A stretch of DNA of 64,000 nt from Astropecten irregularis (GCA_963971285.1 OZ020252.1:18141662-18205661); one strand, 5' to 3'. Positions 34,101 to 45,720 are shown, counted from the stretch's first letter. Notes: generated by a model not told the origin, from the letters alone. Program-made: numbers and translations.

Positions 34101-35596
34101 ACTTCGTGTTTGAAGAAGAAAAGGTCTTTTGCATGTTTGATCCACCTTGTCTGCTTAAGAATACACGATCGAACTTACGTAACTACCTTTTTAGATATGA
34201 GGATTCAGAGGGAGCCACTAGAAATGTAAAATGGTCTTACATACGATCATTTTATGAGTTTGATTCAGATATGCCCATTCGCCTGGCACCTAAACTTTCA
34301 CGGGGTCATTTTGACTTGAACAGCTTCTCAAAGATGAAAGTGAATAAAGCAGCACAGGTCTTGAGTCACACTGTTGCAGCAGGCATCTACACATATACTG
34401 CTCTTGGAAAGCTCCCTGGTGAAGCTGCCTACACTGCAGAGTTCATCGAGAACATCGATAACTTGTTTGATGCATTTAGCAGCAGTACCTGGAAGGAGAA
34501 GAAGGTTTTGGAGAGACTGATGTCAGAAGGAACAGATCACTTGTCCTTCTTAAGCACTTTAATACCATGGCTTAAAAGTGTGGAAATTGTAGGATCCCAA
34601 AATGCACTATGCATTAAAGGGTGGATTTTGAATATTTCCTCCCTTCTCCAGCTTTGGGATGACATGAAAACATATGATGATGTGAAATTCCTCCTTACAG
34701 GTAGATTCAACCAAGATGTAGTTGAAAATCTTTTTTCTACAGTAAGACGGAAGGGAGGATTTCGGGACAACCCAACAGCATCCCAGTTTAGGTACGGTCT
34801 ACGGATGGTAATGGTGGCGGAACTAATTAAGCCAGAGTCTTCTAACTGTGTAGAAGACTCTGATCAATTCATGCTTACATTGAGCTCTCTTTCAGAGAAG
34901 ACAGGGCACCAACAACAACAACAACAACAACAACAACACCGTAGAGTGAAACCATCACCTTCAGGACCCCTAACATACGTACCTGTTACCCAGCCTGTTC
35001 TTGAAACCATCGACCAGCAAGACACTTTGGCATACATAGCTGGTTACTTGTGTCGTAACATCCTGATGAGTCATGTTGTTCCTTTTCAGTGTGAACAGTG
35101 TGGATTGTCTTTGTTGTCACCGGAAGCAATCTTAAATGATCCATCGATATCCAACCTGTTTATACACGACAAAGCATTGGATACCACAAATTGTGATTTT
35201 GGATCACTTATGGTTCCATCACAGTCCCTCATTGAATTCTGCTCTCTTTGCGAACAGGTGTTCAGAACAGAATTCGATGACCTTGGTATGACCAGAAACG
35301 GGATCTTTCACCAAATAACCAGTGCCATTTGCCAGAAGACTAATAACACCAATCTGACTGTGTGCTCTGACAATGTCCATTCTCGCATTGTAGCAAGATT
35401 TGTCAGCATGCGAATACAGTATGCCCTCAAATGTAAACGCAGGGAAATAAAAGAACTCACTGTCAAACGGGTGAACAAAAAAGTCAAGAAGGACAAAAAA
35501 GTTGAGAAGGACAAAAAAGTTAAGAAGGACAAAAAAGTCAAGAAGGACAAAAAAGTCAAGAAGGACAATAAAGTCAAGAAGGTAATTCACAAATAA
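31118..35596 (+). CDS. THAP9: THAP9-like protein: THAP zinc finger plus P-element-type transposase domain, complete, 3 exons
   Basis: Exons 31118-31203, 32671-32942, 33252-35596, in phase; 900 aa, close to human THAP9 (about 903). The THAP domain (residues 1-85) keeps the C2CH zinc ligands (MSCAAINC, LCSNHF), FRFPK, the conserved Trp (QRW) and the closing AVPTLF. It binds DNA in this family. The transposase part has an RNase H-like fold with acids Asp293 (VVTFDEMSL), Asp383 (LIVCDQRSS), Asp608 and Glu611 (FNQDVVENLFSTVR). These have the D, D, D-x2-E arrangement of Drosophila P transposase. The insertion between the second and last acids, which in P transposase binds GTP, is present (FDPPCLLKNTRSNL). 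A nine-Gln run and a Lys-rich tail of KVKKD repeats follow. It could be a domesticated THAP9 gene or an intact immobile transposon copy; flanking P-type terminal repeats were not found. AATAAA occurs at the stop and at 36067. Confidence 0.9.
31283..32108. mobile_element. MITE (GGCCAATTTCAY family) split by a second element
   Basis: The left piece 31283-31328 (GGGACCAATTTCACGGCGCT GCTAAG) and the right piece 31911-32108 (ending GCAGCGCCGTGAAATTGGCC) form one element once 31329-31907 is removed. The interior matches the reverse complement of the copy at 46600-46828. It lies in intron 1 of the THAP9-like gene. Confidence 0.75.
31329..31907. mobile_element. 579-bp inverted-repeat element inserted in the MITE above, TAA target duplication
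   Basis: GGCCACATAAAAAAAAAAAA then TTGTTTAGCGTCC at 31329 is mirrored by GGACGCTAAACAAGTAATTT then TTTTATGTGGCC ending at 31907. It is flanked by TAA at 31326-31328 and 31908-31910. A 3-bp TAA duplication suits the PIF/Harbinger superfamily; that assignment is inference. No transposase frame is seen. Confidence 0.8.
34909..34938 (+). repeat. (CAA)n microsatellite coding for nine Gln in the THAP9-like protein
   Basis: CAA triplets encode GHQQQQQQQQQHRR between the catalytic core and the C-terminal domain. Repeat length is likely to vary between individuals. Confidence 0.9.
35474..35585 (+). repeat. 15-bp tandem repeat coding for the Lys-rich C-terminus of the THAP9-like protein
   Basis: The unit AAAGTCAAGAAGGACAA, with 15-bp spacing, is repeated about seven times and gives KVKKDKKVEKDKKVKKDKK-type sequence up to the stop at 35594-35596. 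It could act as a nuclear localisation or DNA-contact tail; this is inference from charge only. Confidence 0.85.
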
Positions 35597-35715
35597 AAGA
35601 CCCATTTCAGAGAAATGGTAGCTTGCACTTCATGTGAATTATGCTGTGGCTTTCTGAAGGCCAGGTCATTGATTCTGGGAAAGCAATATCAAGACCAGAA
35701 ATTGTGCACAATATG

Positions 35716-35886
35716 AATAGGGCTCCGTGCTCGAGCTATTTATAAAATACGCCCTTTATATCGACAGCTATAGTTACCCGGATGTTTGGACAAACTTCAC
35801 AATGTTTTACGTGTAAGTTAATTGGGCAACGTGCGACTTGTTTGTCCGAACATCTGAATGTGACGTCACGAGCGCGGAGCCCTATT
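35716..35886. mobile_element. 171-bp palindromic element just downstream of the THAP9-like gene
   Basis: AATAGGGCTCCGTGCTCG (35716) is inverted at 35869-35886 with one mismatch. An inner pair GATGTTTGGACAAAC (35781) and GTTTGTCCGAACATC (35840) also folds, with one mismatch. It is a foldback MITE, or possibly a terminal structure of the neighbouring transposase gene; no matching end was seen upstream of that gene. Confidence 0.75.
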
Positions 35887-36989
35887 AACTACTGTTTGAT
35901 GCATGGTTGGAGGAGATACATACAGTGTTTCATGCTGCCTTATACATGTATACTGTATATGGATTTTGTTAAAAATTCAGTGTATATACATGTATACAAT
36001 TGCTGTAGTTCTCCCCCCAGCACACACACACACATTCTAAAACATTATTTTACCATTGAATATTGCAATAAAATGGCAGTTTGGGGTGCTAGCCATGTTC
36101 ATTTTTTCTTGGAGCGCTCTGATGTCGGTTGTTCGAATCCATGATTGTTCTCCTTTTTGTTATGATGTTTGCTTTCTTCTGTAACAAAACATGCCATTTA
36201 ATCAATAACGTGAATAATTCTATCATTTTTTCCCCTTTCTTTTCCCTCTGACTTGGGTTATTTATTATGAGATCAGATGTTTGACTGATTGTTTGTTAAT
36301 AATTTTGTATTTGTGAGTCTTTGAGATTATTATTTATGGCTGCTTTCATTTCCAGGCATGCAACTTGAATATAAAAAAAAACGAGAAATTTTTTATCTTT
36401 ATCATACTTTATACAGTTTTTCTTTACTCTTCAATGGAAAAAGATTGAAGTGAAAAAAAGAGGAAATCAGCTGATCTGAGGAAAAGTTGCATGCCTGCAT
36501 TTCTTATATTCACTATTTGTTTCTGTATACATTTATATTGTATATTGATCCTTTGCATTTCCATCAACTTCTATAAAATTAAAAAATCATAAATAATTGC
36601 TGTAATTACACGAATGATTATTTTTGATTTTTGAATACATAGCAGGTCCATATTCTCACGGTACACAATGGTACAGAAAAAGGTAATTACCTGAAAAAGC
36701 TTCAGTAATGTAAAATTTATTCCAACTATCTGCATGCCCAATCGCAAATATTATCCTGAAAATTTATGATATGTTTTCAATCTAAAGAAAAATACTTGCT
36801 GAAATTACATACATTATAAATTGGTGTTACAAGTTTCATTTCATAAATTAATATCATAATATGTCAGAAATCCTGACGGTGTTTCTGTTTCATTCCTGAA
36901 GATGTTCTGAATAAAGGACGAAATACAGAATCAAAAATGGCTTCCATTAGTCTTTTTGGAGTTTCTATAATATTGAGTAATGTCAGAAT

Positions 36990-37446
36990 TATATACATGT
37001 ATGATGTTTTGGGTTTTCAACTTGTTTTCTTGTATAAGTTCACTTCTTCCTCTTTCACACTTTCCCTTGGCCTTGGTCATCATTAATACAAGTACTTGTA
37101 TAAAGGCTAGTAACAAAACAGTAAACCCCATTCGCATCATCCAGGTTGAGCAAGCTCGGCATTCATTGACACAATCCTTCCATCTGTCACTGTCCCTCAT
37201 CAGTGCTGATAGATCCTCAGTGTCACAACCAATATCATCCACAATTTGGTTGGATGTATGTTGTTGAGGGTCTCCCATCACGGCTTCTCTTTCCATGTGC
37301 AGGTTGCCAAAAAGTACCAAGTCACAAGCCAGTTCCCCTTTGCTCCTGTAGCAGTGACCAGCGAACCTCAGTCTTCTATCCCTAATTATTTCACTGATTG
37401 GTGGGAGATTTCCATGCAGTTCTTTTTGGTATGATATTTGTTCCAT
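36990..37446 (-). pseudogene. Fragment of a non-LTR retrotransposon ORF2 C-terminus
   Basis: The minus-strand frame reads LHGNLPPISEIIRDRRLRFA then GHCYRS, and further on TEDLSALMRDSDRWKDCVNE. The pattern I..RRLRFAGHC.R followed by D.W....ECRA is the usual C-terminal tail of LINE reverse-transcriptase polyproteins. Only this tail remains: no endonuclease or RT catalytic FADD block is present, so it is a dead 5'-truncated or decayed copy. Confidence 0.7.
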
Positions 37447-38593
37447 GAAATGTTCACAGCTGCTATTTTCTTCTCATCATCTTTCCATAACAGGTTTCAT
37501 CAGGCTTTCGAGCTACAGTGCCTAGGGAACTTTTGAGGAATCCTTGGTGTCATTACCAGAAATAAATAATAATAATAATAATAGCCTGGCATGTGTGTAA
37601 TGCTGATCAAAACACACCAAAACTCCCCGATCTCATGTTTATCGGCCTTACGGTAGTATCTTAAATATATTTTGATTTACGATAAACAAAAGGTTTCAAT
37701 CAATTCAGGGCAAAAATTTACCTTGCGCTCCCCTTTTCTTTGATAAAGCTCCCAGACTCCATATGTCACGTGTACAAACTACATTTTCACATCAGAATGG
37801 GGGATTGCGACCTCCAAACAAATTAACACACAAGAGATGGTAAGTTCTCCATCTTGCGCAGCTATGCAGTGCTTTATAATCTTTGCTTACAACCAAGGTA
37901 AGACCACAGACATAAATAGTGGGTTAAAGACACTGTTTAATAGTCACTGTAATATATAAACTGTACATGTACACAAGTGTGAAAGTGTTTTGAGAGGAAA
38001 TGATGGTGCCTCTTGTGCTCAAAATGGATGGACATAAGCATCGAAATTGCCACTGGAAGTTGATTTATCATGTAAATATATGCAAAGTACAAACTACAAA
38101 ATGACCCACTTGGCCCATGCATATTAATGAGTACATCATTCACATATCAATTTCATGGTTCTGCATGATTGTCTTAGAATGACCATATGCTCTGCAGTAT
38201 CCCTGGATATTTCTTTTTCAACTTGGGACTAACTTGGACCATCCAGCCTCCACATCAAGTTTTGGGAGTACTTGACCATTTAGTGCAAATTTAATTATTG
38301 TTACAATTTCACGGTTGATAAAGTTACCGATTTCCGATAAATTATACAATGCGAGTATGAAGATCATTGGGAGTTTAGTATCCAATGGAGTAAGCAGTAC
38401 AGTGCCATTTGCAAGGTTTGAAAAACATTAATTTCTGAGAAGGGTGGCACAACATCCTATTTACATCTTTGTGAAAGAAACTGCAATTCTTTGCACTGTG
38501 TTGGTACTGTACTCGGACTTTGGAACCAGGTAGAGTGTCTTTTCATTATGATTATTTCCAAGCCGGAATATTCCATGATCTCTTTGTTTAATA

Positions 38594-41500
38594 TCATCGT
38601 CTGGCAAAGTTTTTGTCCAATGCAGCTTTGGTCCGTTGAAGACTGTGGATTTTCCTATGGATACGATCCTCCACTGAACTGTTGTCGGGTAACTTCAGAG
38701 GTCTAGAGAGCAAACAGAAGAGTAAAAGTGCAAATTCATAATTTGTTTTACAATCATTGCAGTAAAGTGTAAACTGGCGGGAACGTATCGTAAGTCGAGT
38801 ATTAAAGGCAGCGTACAGGATTTGCAAGGCCTCCCAAAAAAATGTATTGAGTTTGAGACAGAAAATGGACTCAACAGTTCGTAAACAGTGCAAACAGTCA
38901 CCATGGTAAATCTTGTTGGTTCATCAGAATGCTGGGTTTTTCAAGGAAATCAAGATTTAGTGTCTTTTAAAAAGATCGTTCGGATGAACCATTTAGTAGC
39001 ATTTTGAAAGCATGGTATAACCACAAAAGATTTGGAGGGAGGCAAAATTATTTTGACCGTATTTCTGCTATCCAGATAAACAAAGCATAAAAAGGTACAT
39101 GAAACAATGTCTGTAAGGAAGTTTAAGACCTTCACTTCTGTTTAAGTACCAAATTCAGCCAAAACGCAAATTTTTGCAAATCCTATATGCTCCCTTTAAC
39201 ACTGGTGGCCTTGTGTATAGCACCCTGACTCCCACCATTTGTTAGGCCACATTATTGGCTTGGATGGCACGTACTAGCATATATATAACGTCGTGTTTCA
39301 GACAAATTTCCTTTGATACCAGCTTTGAAGAACACTCTTCCTCATCAAATCAAAACGCTGAAATAAACAAAGTAATAACTCACTGTACAAATTCTGCATT
39401 TTTGGCTTTCTTTCTTTCCATCTCAACCTCAGCTTTTTCCTCTTCCTGTCATGAAAATATTAAAAAAGGACAATTCTGATATTCATTTATTGATGATTTT
39501 CATGTTTTTACCTGATGACTTATCATTCAGTATCTGACAAAGATTTGGCTCGGATCAAATCTGGGCCTTCCTTATATTTGGCTGGTCGACACCACCAATA
39601 GCTCAGTTGGTAGACTGCCAGTATTCAGGAGGTCACAGGTTCGAATCCCACTCCAGTCAATTTTGCTTTGTTCACCTTTCAATGACTTAAAAATTCAGTC
39701 AGTTTCCCTTGTGGTTATTTGATGATCATTTTCTTTTTCATTGGCACAATTCCTATTTCCTAGGCTAGGTTTCTCGGTGTATGGAATGGACTTTCTTACG
39801 TCATATTCCTTGACCCTCTCCCGTCGCTGGTCGTCTCTCCACTTGGCATTGTCCAGCATTTCAGCTCGCTTCCTTTCCATTTCCTCCGCTGTCAATTTCC
39901 TGGATTGAAAAATGAAACAGTTGCTCACATAAAACCACTGTATGTATGGGAAAGTTCCACCGAAGCATGAATTTTGTGGAATCCATGTAACATCAGCGTG
40001 TGTGAACCTTTCTATTAATACTTATTATTCTTGATATGAATACACCCAATTAGTTTGTCACATTTTGTTTCTGTTGAAGGAGAGTAAATTAATTTCAGTC
40101 TCATTTGAGTTGTATATTTGCACTAAATGATGCATAATTATATTAACAGTTGATGCTGATGCTGATGCCACACACATCACTGAGAAACAATTTCCGAACT
40201 TGGTAAAATAACCCATGTTGCATTCAAAAGAATCATCCACTTTGTTATAAGGGGTTCAATGCCTTAAAATAGTTTTGAGGTTATGATAATATTGAGGCAT
40301 TGATTATGTCGGGAACTTTTACAACTTCTATTTTGTGCTTAGGTAGATGCTAGCTCATAATCCATTCAATAGTGACTAATGACAAGCTGGCTATCTTAGA
40401 CCCCATGAAGACCTACAATGCAGCTTCCAGAGTTTGCAAAGCCATGTAAGCAGCCTTCAGAGCTTCTTGGTGTTCGTACCTTTTTACGGCTTTTTGACTG
40501 CCATTCTGTCTTGGAGGTGATTTACTTCTTGATTTCCTTTGCTTGTCTGTTGACCTTCCATGGTGCCTCACGGGGGACGAGGAACGACTTCTCTCCCTCC
40601 TGCTGTGTCTATCAGCCTTTCCGTCACTGTGTCTGTTCACATGTTTGTCCTTGTGGGGTTGGGGTGAGGGTGACCTGTCATCCTTACGTCGGTGTTTCTC
40701 TGGGTATCTGTCATGGTGCGTGCTCCTACTGGCCTCCCTGTGGGGTGATCTGTCATGGTATCTCTTAACGGGACTTGCACGTTGTCTTTCTGGTGATGGG
40801 GAGTTGGATCGTCGATGATGCTTTCCTCTCTGTAGTCCGTACTTCATTTCAGTTCTGTCATCAACCTCCCCTCTTCTCTTTGATTTCGGTGGCGACATGC
40901 TTCGTTCATTCCTTCTTTTATGAGCGTCACTTTTATCTCTAAGAGACTTTGATTTTTGTCGCTGCTCATCCTCCAAGTGCTTCCTCTTGGACGGAGCTCC
41001 TGAGTTCCTCCTCCTGTCCCCCTCGTCAGAGTCGCTCTCGCTTGAAGATGACTCGGATTCCTCTTTCTGCTTCCGCGGTTTCTTCATCATCTCCCGTTCA
41101 AGGAGTTGCCTCATCTTGGCCGGGTTGAGCGATGCAAGCATCCCTTGTTTGCGCCTCTCGGGGAGGGCAACATCCTCGTCGCTGTCGCTTGAAGAATCGG
41201 GAGATGCTTTTCGCCGTCTTTCATCCCTGTCGCGATGGTGTTTCCTCCTTCTGTCTGGTGGTGATCCTTGCTGCTGCGGTCTCTTCCTTGGAGGAACGTA
41301 GCCCCTCTCTTCCTCGCTGGAGCTGTCACTAGAGGTATCGCGGGACGTCCTGTGCTTCTTAGTCTTCTTCTCCTTGTGCTTCTTTGCTTTCTTGCCCTTC
41401 TTCTTTTTGTCCTTTCCAACTTGTGTTTGAAGCTAAAACAGAGAGCAAATACACAAGAGACTTATTGGAAAAGCAGCATGTACCAGCATTGTAACTCCAA

Positions 41501-43290
41501 TATTCAGCTTTCCAATATGGATTAGATTTAAAATACAGACGCAAATGACACAAGTTGACACTTGACAGAGAACTATTTCTTTGCTAGTCGTAAAAAACTT
41601 GCTTCCCGTGTTAGACACAATTTGCTCACAATTTGCTCACCATTTGCTGCAGCTGTTTCATTCGCATTGGATTACTGACCAACTCTTTCCGACTGTTCAG
41701 TTCACGTTTCCTGAAAACAACAAACCAAGAGAAAGATCCAAAATTCATAACAATAATAAAGTGCACAACTGTCTCAAGTATTGACTTTCTGAAAAGAGAG
41801 GAGATTTCTTTGCTGCCCTTCTGAAAAACCAACAACATAGACTCACTTGATAGCAAAGAGAGGGTCCTCGCGCATCTTCCTGGCCATATCTTTAGCGTCG
41901 ATGGCGGTGCTGGCTGAACTGCCAAATACTGTCCCAGCTGTTGCAATTCCACCCTGTGCCTGACAAGTCAATGAAACAGATTGTAAGTAAAACAATTTGA
42001 AACAAAAAGGTCTCAGAAAAACTAGATTAGGCAAAATGTAGGTTTGTCGACAACAAACTGATTAAAATGCCATTCATACATGTAATGAACTGCTGCAACC
42101 AAAACCAAAACTGTGAATTATGTTTGAAATTTATGACTCTGTGAAGAATTTGTTTTGCATGACTGATGCTCAGATGATCTTGGGCTGATTCCTGTTTTTA
42201 ATTGGTCAGTTTCATCCTTCTGCTTTTAAAAGTGTCGGCAGACAATCACAGACCCTACGCTTACCCCAGAGTTTTGCTTCTGTCCAGTTTGGACTTCCAT
42301 GATGGCATCATCAACCTGTTTCCCGAGCAGGTAGTCATCGGCATTAGGTCCTTCCGGTCCTTTATACATCCAATCCACACGATCCTCCTGTTTTCTGGAT
42401 TTTTCAATAATAGTCAAGAAGATATAAAGTGTAACTGCAACATTACATTAAGATATTGAGTGTTACTGGATTTCATTACATTAAATTACATTTATAAATC
42501 GCTTTTTTTAAGTTACAAAGCTCTCATTATTTTATAATTCATTCCGGGACCCATTGTCTTGATTTTCTCACATTTGTTTTTCCTCATTAAGATTATCAGG
42601 AGCTGGTAGATTTTGAAATTTGTGAGTAAGATCTGGTACAAGTTTAAGATGCTCTTCCTGAAAATGACTCGATGTCTTCAGTGTTCAAAGTTTCAAGATT
42701 TATGATCCAGTTCCCCAGTGGAGACTGTGGTAATGTGTGGTAAACAGCTCTTGTCTTGTGTAGTAGGTGAAGAGGGTTAGGGTTAATATCCAGTCCCCTG
42801 TAGAGACTGTGGTAATGTGTGGTAAACAGCTCTCTTGCAGAGGGTAAGAGTTGATGTGAATCTATCATGACTTACTTGATGACTCCCGCATCCTCCCCCT
42901 TCTTCCGCATGTCCTCCATAGCTCTCTCCTCTCGTCTCTCATCCATCAGCTCTTTCAGCCTCCGTCGCTCGTCCTTGTCAGTCTCCTCCCGTTTCCATTT
43001 CTTCTCCTGGTTGTCAAGGCGACGAGGATCCCAGCTCTTCTTTAAATTCTACGATTGAGATGGGGAGTGGAAAGAAATTCACAGATGTAGGTCAACACTA
43101 CTAGTAACACCAATTTGTCCATAATCAAATTCTATGCAACGGAGTTCAACCCTTTGAGAAAGATCCCACTAACTCTGAGCAAGTCCATTTATAATATTAT
43201 ATGCTGTTATTCTGCAATTTCAGCTTGTGCCCAACACATGCCGAATCAAGACTTTATAAATCGTTCCCTTACCAAATCTCCTCCTCCCAT
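38594..43290 (-). CDS. CWC25: CWC25 spliceosome-associated protein homolog, complete, 9 exons
   Basis: Minus-strand exons: 43290-43273, 43048-42876, 42394-42265, 41959-41847, 41710-41641, 41432-40480, 39899-39800, 39445-39384, 38702-38594; 575 aa, in phase throughout. CWC25 joins the spliceosome after Prp2 and promotes the first transesterification step. The N-terminus MGGGDLNLKKSWDPRRLDNQ is the hallmark of the family. It is followed by an acidic/basic helix (RRRLKELMDERREERAMEDM), VDWMYKGPEGPNADDYLLGK, MARKMREDPLFAIK and a Lys-rich block. A long RS/SR-rich region covers exon 6. The C-terminal half has KLTAEEMERKRAEMLDNAKW R and SVEDRIHRKIHSLQRTKAAL. Exon 6 must stop at the GTACGA donor at 40479; reading on gives a short wrong end. 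The protein is longer than human CWC25, mainly in the RS region. A SINE lies in the intron between exons 7 and 8. It is head to head with DAP. Confidence 0.93.
39593..39735 (+). mobile_element. tRNA-derived SINE, best copy (family A)
   Basis: The A-box region TAGCTCAGTTGGTAGACTGC and the B-box GGTTCGAATCC (39639-39649) are at tRNA spacing. A non-tRNA body follows: TTTGCTTTGTTCACCTTTCA, CAGTCAGTTTCCCTTGTGGT and TATTTGATGATCA. Other copies are at 25395, 26572, 55190, 56220 and 58590. It lies in CWC25 intron 7, opposite to the gene. Confidence 0.85.
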
Positions 43291-44490
43291 GACTACGTGC
43301 TTCTGGTGGACGTCTCTTGTTGTAGAATGCTGACTGCTACGAATGCTACGTAGTTTATCTTGTTTTTACTATAATATTCAAAACAAATTAAACAAATGAA
43401 AAGGCGTGAAAACAAGCACAAGTAGCACAATGGGCTGGAGTGTGCTTACACAGGAAGTGACATGTCGCTGACCAACATAATACTCAAACTATGGCCACAG
43501 TTGGGATCATAACCCTTGGGCCTTGGTCTTACTCTTGGTCTGTCATGCCTCAGCCTCAGTCCTGTCAGTCATGGTGACATACGGGCAGACGGGCAAGCCT
43601 AGACTATTACTAGTATTAGTAAGTAGCTTGTACGACCATTGAGTCCCAATATCAAAAAAGAAAGTAGGCCTAGGCCTACAGCGTCCCCTCCCCAGACACC
43701 CCCCCCTCCCCCCCCCCCTACCACCACCACCATGCACCAACTTGTTTTCATTAAAAACAAAAAACAAACATGGCAAAGCCAAGGCAAAGGTCAAAGTATG
43801 GAGAACCTGAAAATACAATGTCAAGTAAACTACATGTAATGCCAAAGAACGACCTAAAACTACAGTAAATCCAAGGAATTACGACTGGAGCAATTTATGA
43901 CTGAATCATGATAAAATTGAAATTCAAAGAGTTAAATCGCCGTACCTACCATTCAATACCGCACTCATCACAAACTGGCTTGCGTATACGTCAGATTTAT
44001 GTGCACAAATACAACCTCGTCTTTTATTTGTAGTGACACTCATCGATCACCTCAACCAGTTCGCTGAGAACAAGTACAGATCGTGTGTATTTTGAGGTCA
44101 CGTCTTGATCGAGGTCACATTTAGAGGTGACCACAGGGGGAGCTCGCACTAGCTTTCAAATTGATTTTTCTGAAATACAAAATTCCTTTTTATGAAATAA
44201 AATAATCGTGAATATAATAAATATTTATTTATGGTTTGTATTATGGTATTTAAAAAAATTATAATGAAACGGTATTGGTTAAAAAATCATTTAAAGTTCT
44301 CACAATTTAACGGGAGTGGAGCGAAGGTCGATCCTTTTGTACACAGCTGTGTTTATTTATAATCTAGATGTGCAACGTGCATGACGTGAATTTGCTGAGT
44401 TCGTCAACTTTCAACGTATCGGAATTATCTGTGATCTTCTGTATTCGTTCGGAACTCGTCGTACCACCACAGCCAGAGAGCGCACTTAAA
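43291..44490. other. Divergent intergenic region between CWC25 and DAP
   Basis: 1.2 kb between two start codons facing away from each other, so it should hold both promoters. 43406-43515 is a repeat shared with 50005-50115. A C-rich low-complexity run lies at about 43690-43735. No coding exon is seen. Confidence 0.55.
43406..43515. repeat. Dispersed repeat shared with 50005-50115
   Basis: GTGAAAACAAGCACAAGTAG CACAATGGGCTGGAGTGTGC recurs at 50007 as GTGAAAACAAGCATGCGTAG CACAATGCGCTGG. Both continue to GATCATAACCCTTGGGC. This copy is near the CWC25 start, the other upstream of OLA1. Confidence 0.65.
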
Positions 44491-45720
44491 ATGGCAGACG
44501 CTGGTGGTGACAAGGAATTGAAGGGGGGACATCCACCTGCAGGTGTTTTGACATTTGTTTTGATTGTTAAAAATCTAATTAATTGGGTCCATATTTCACA
44601 GGTGTTGGGCGTGGTCACTTGGTGGGGGGGGGGGGGGAGTAACTTTCCATACGTTTTTACTTTTGTCATTTTTTCCAGTTGATTGAGTATTCCTCTTCAT
44701 GAGTGATTGTGTGTCTAACGTTAAGTTTAATGAGCCAAACATTTAAAAAAATTTAAATTAAAAATTATAATTTTAACGTCACTCTTTTTTTGGGGGGGGG
44801 GGGGGGGGGGAGGGGGTATCTAGAAAAACAGTTAGCGGAACTAGAAGCACACAAAAGACATGGAGCACATTACATACTTCTATTTAGGGAGTGATTGCAG
44901 AATAACCCGCCACTCAAAAGCCCTGTGCACAAATTATGAGCAGTCAAGAATGACAATGTACACAGCATCAATGAGGGAGAGGTGAGTGGCGGGGTATTCT
45001 GCAATTGAGCAGCAGATTTGGTTACTTTGCCACGTGGGAAAACATGTAATCAGCCTGGTAATGATGTTTGGCATGGTTAACTTTTCACAAGGTCATGTGA
45101 AAACACTGAAAATATTGTTATTTCCTTCATACAGTGAAAGCTGGTGGGATGCGCATTACTCAGAGTGGCAAACAGCCTCACGAGAAGACACAAGAAATGA
45201 CACCAGAGGAAGAGGAAGAATATGGCCCAGCTACCAGGTAAGATTGTGAAAATCATCAATCATCCATCCCCCAGTGAGTGTTTTAAGCCCTGACTTTCTG
45301 TTATTTACAGGTACTCGGAGTTAAAACTAAAAGGGCCTGACATTTCGATCCCTGCAGGATCTTTCTCAAAAGTGTTCTCAAAGGCCTTTGAGAAAGCCAC
45401 TGCTCGGATCGGACACCATCACTTTCTCCTAATTCTGAGTATTGATATTATTTCAGGTGATTTTTTTGGTTGATGAGCAGTTTGCAGTATTTGATTACAT
45501 ATATTGTGTTTCTGTTCTTTGTTTGTTTGTTTGTTTGTTTGTTTGTTCTTGCAGTCCCCCTAAGCAGGATGTGCAAGTGTTGATCTCAGGAGTGCCATCT
45601 AGAGGCCACAAGGACTTTCCGCCGGAGGCTGTCCGCGCATTCCACAACAAGCCTGCTCCTTCACACTCAAAGAGTCCCCAACCCAAACAAATTCACAACG
45701 TACAGCAGCCAAGGAAATAG
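44491..45720 (+). CDS. DAP: Death-associated protein 1 (DAP), complete, 3 exons
   Basis: Exons 44491-44542, 45135-45237, 45555-45720, in phase; 106 aa against 102 in human. DAP is a small, disordered, proline-rich protein; in mammals it restrains autophagy and is a target of mTOR. Conserved blocks in order: KGGHPPAVKAGGMRITQSG at the N-terminus, the acidic middle (TPEEEEEYGPATSPPKQDVQ), LISGVPSRGHKDFPPEAVRA, and the C-terminal QIHNVQQPRK. The ATG is chosen because it starts the conserved block and has a good context (AAAATGG). The exon 1 donor is GTGTTT, weaker than the others in this window. The exon 3 acceptor follows a (TTTG)n run. AATAAA signals at 48741 and 48752 are far downstream, so the 3' UTR is either long or ends at a variant signal. 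Confidence 0.94.
45331..45495. repeat. Copy of the GGGCCTGACGTTTCGATC dispersed repeat
   Basis: AGGGCCTGACATTTCGATCC and TTTGAGAAAGCCACTGCTCG are followed by TTTTTTGGTTGATGAGCAGT TTGCAGT, the same block order as at 25915-26075. It lies in DAP intron 2. Confidence 0.6.
45518..45547 (+). repeat. (TTTG)n microsatellite next to the DAP exon 3 acceptor
   Basis: About seven TTTG units end seven bases before the AG at 45553-45554 and form most of the pyrimidine-rich tract of this 3' splice site. Confidence 0.9.

Larger units (their letters stand above)
35597..38593. other. Region between THAP9-like gene and CWC25 (convergent genes)
   Basis: AT-rich. It holds a palindromic element at 35716-35886, a LINE fragment at 36990-37446, and an (AAT)n microsatellite near 37560-37582. 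Nothing else is recognised. Confidence 0.55.

Noticed and set aside
35219..35605. 128-aa minus-strand frame rich in Leu/Phe repeats
   Set aside because: It is the antisense of the Lys-rich tandem repeat in the THAP9-like gene.
40413..40479. Extension of CWC25 exon 6 to a stop at 40413
   Set aside because: The frame past the GTACGA donor at 40479 is not conserved; splicing to 39899 restores the KLTAEEMERKR block in phase.
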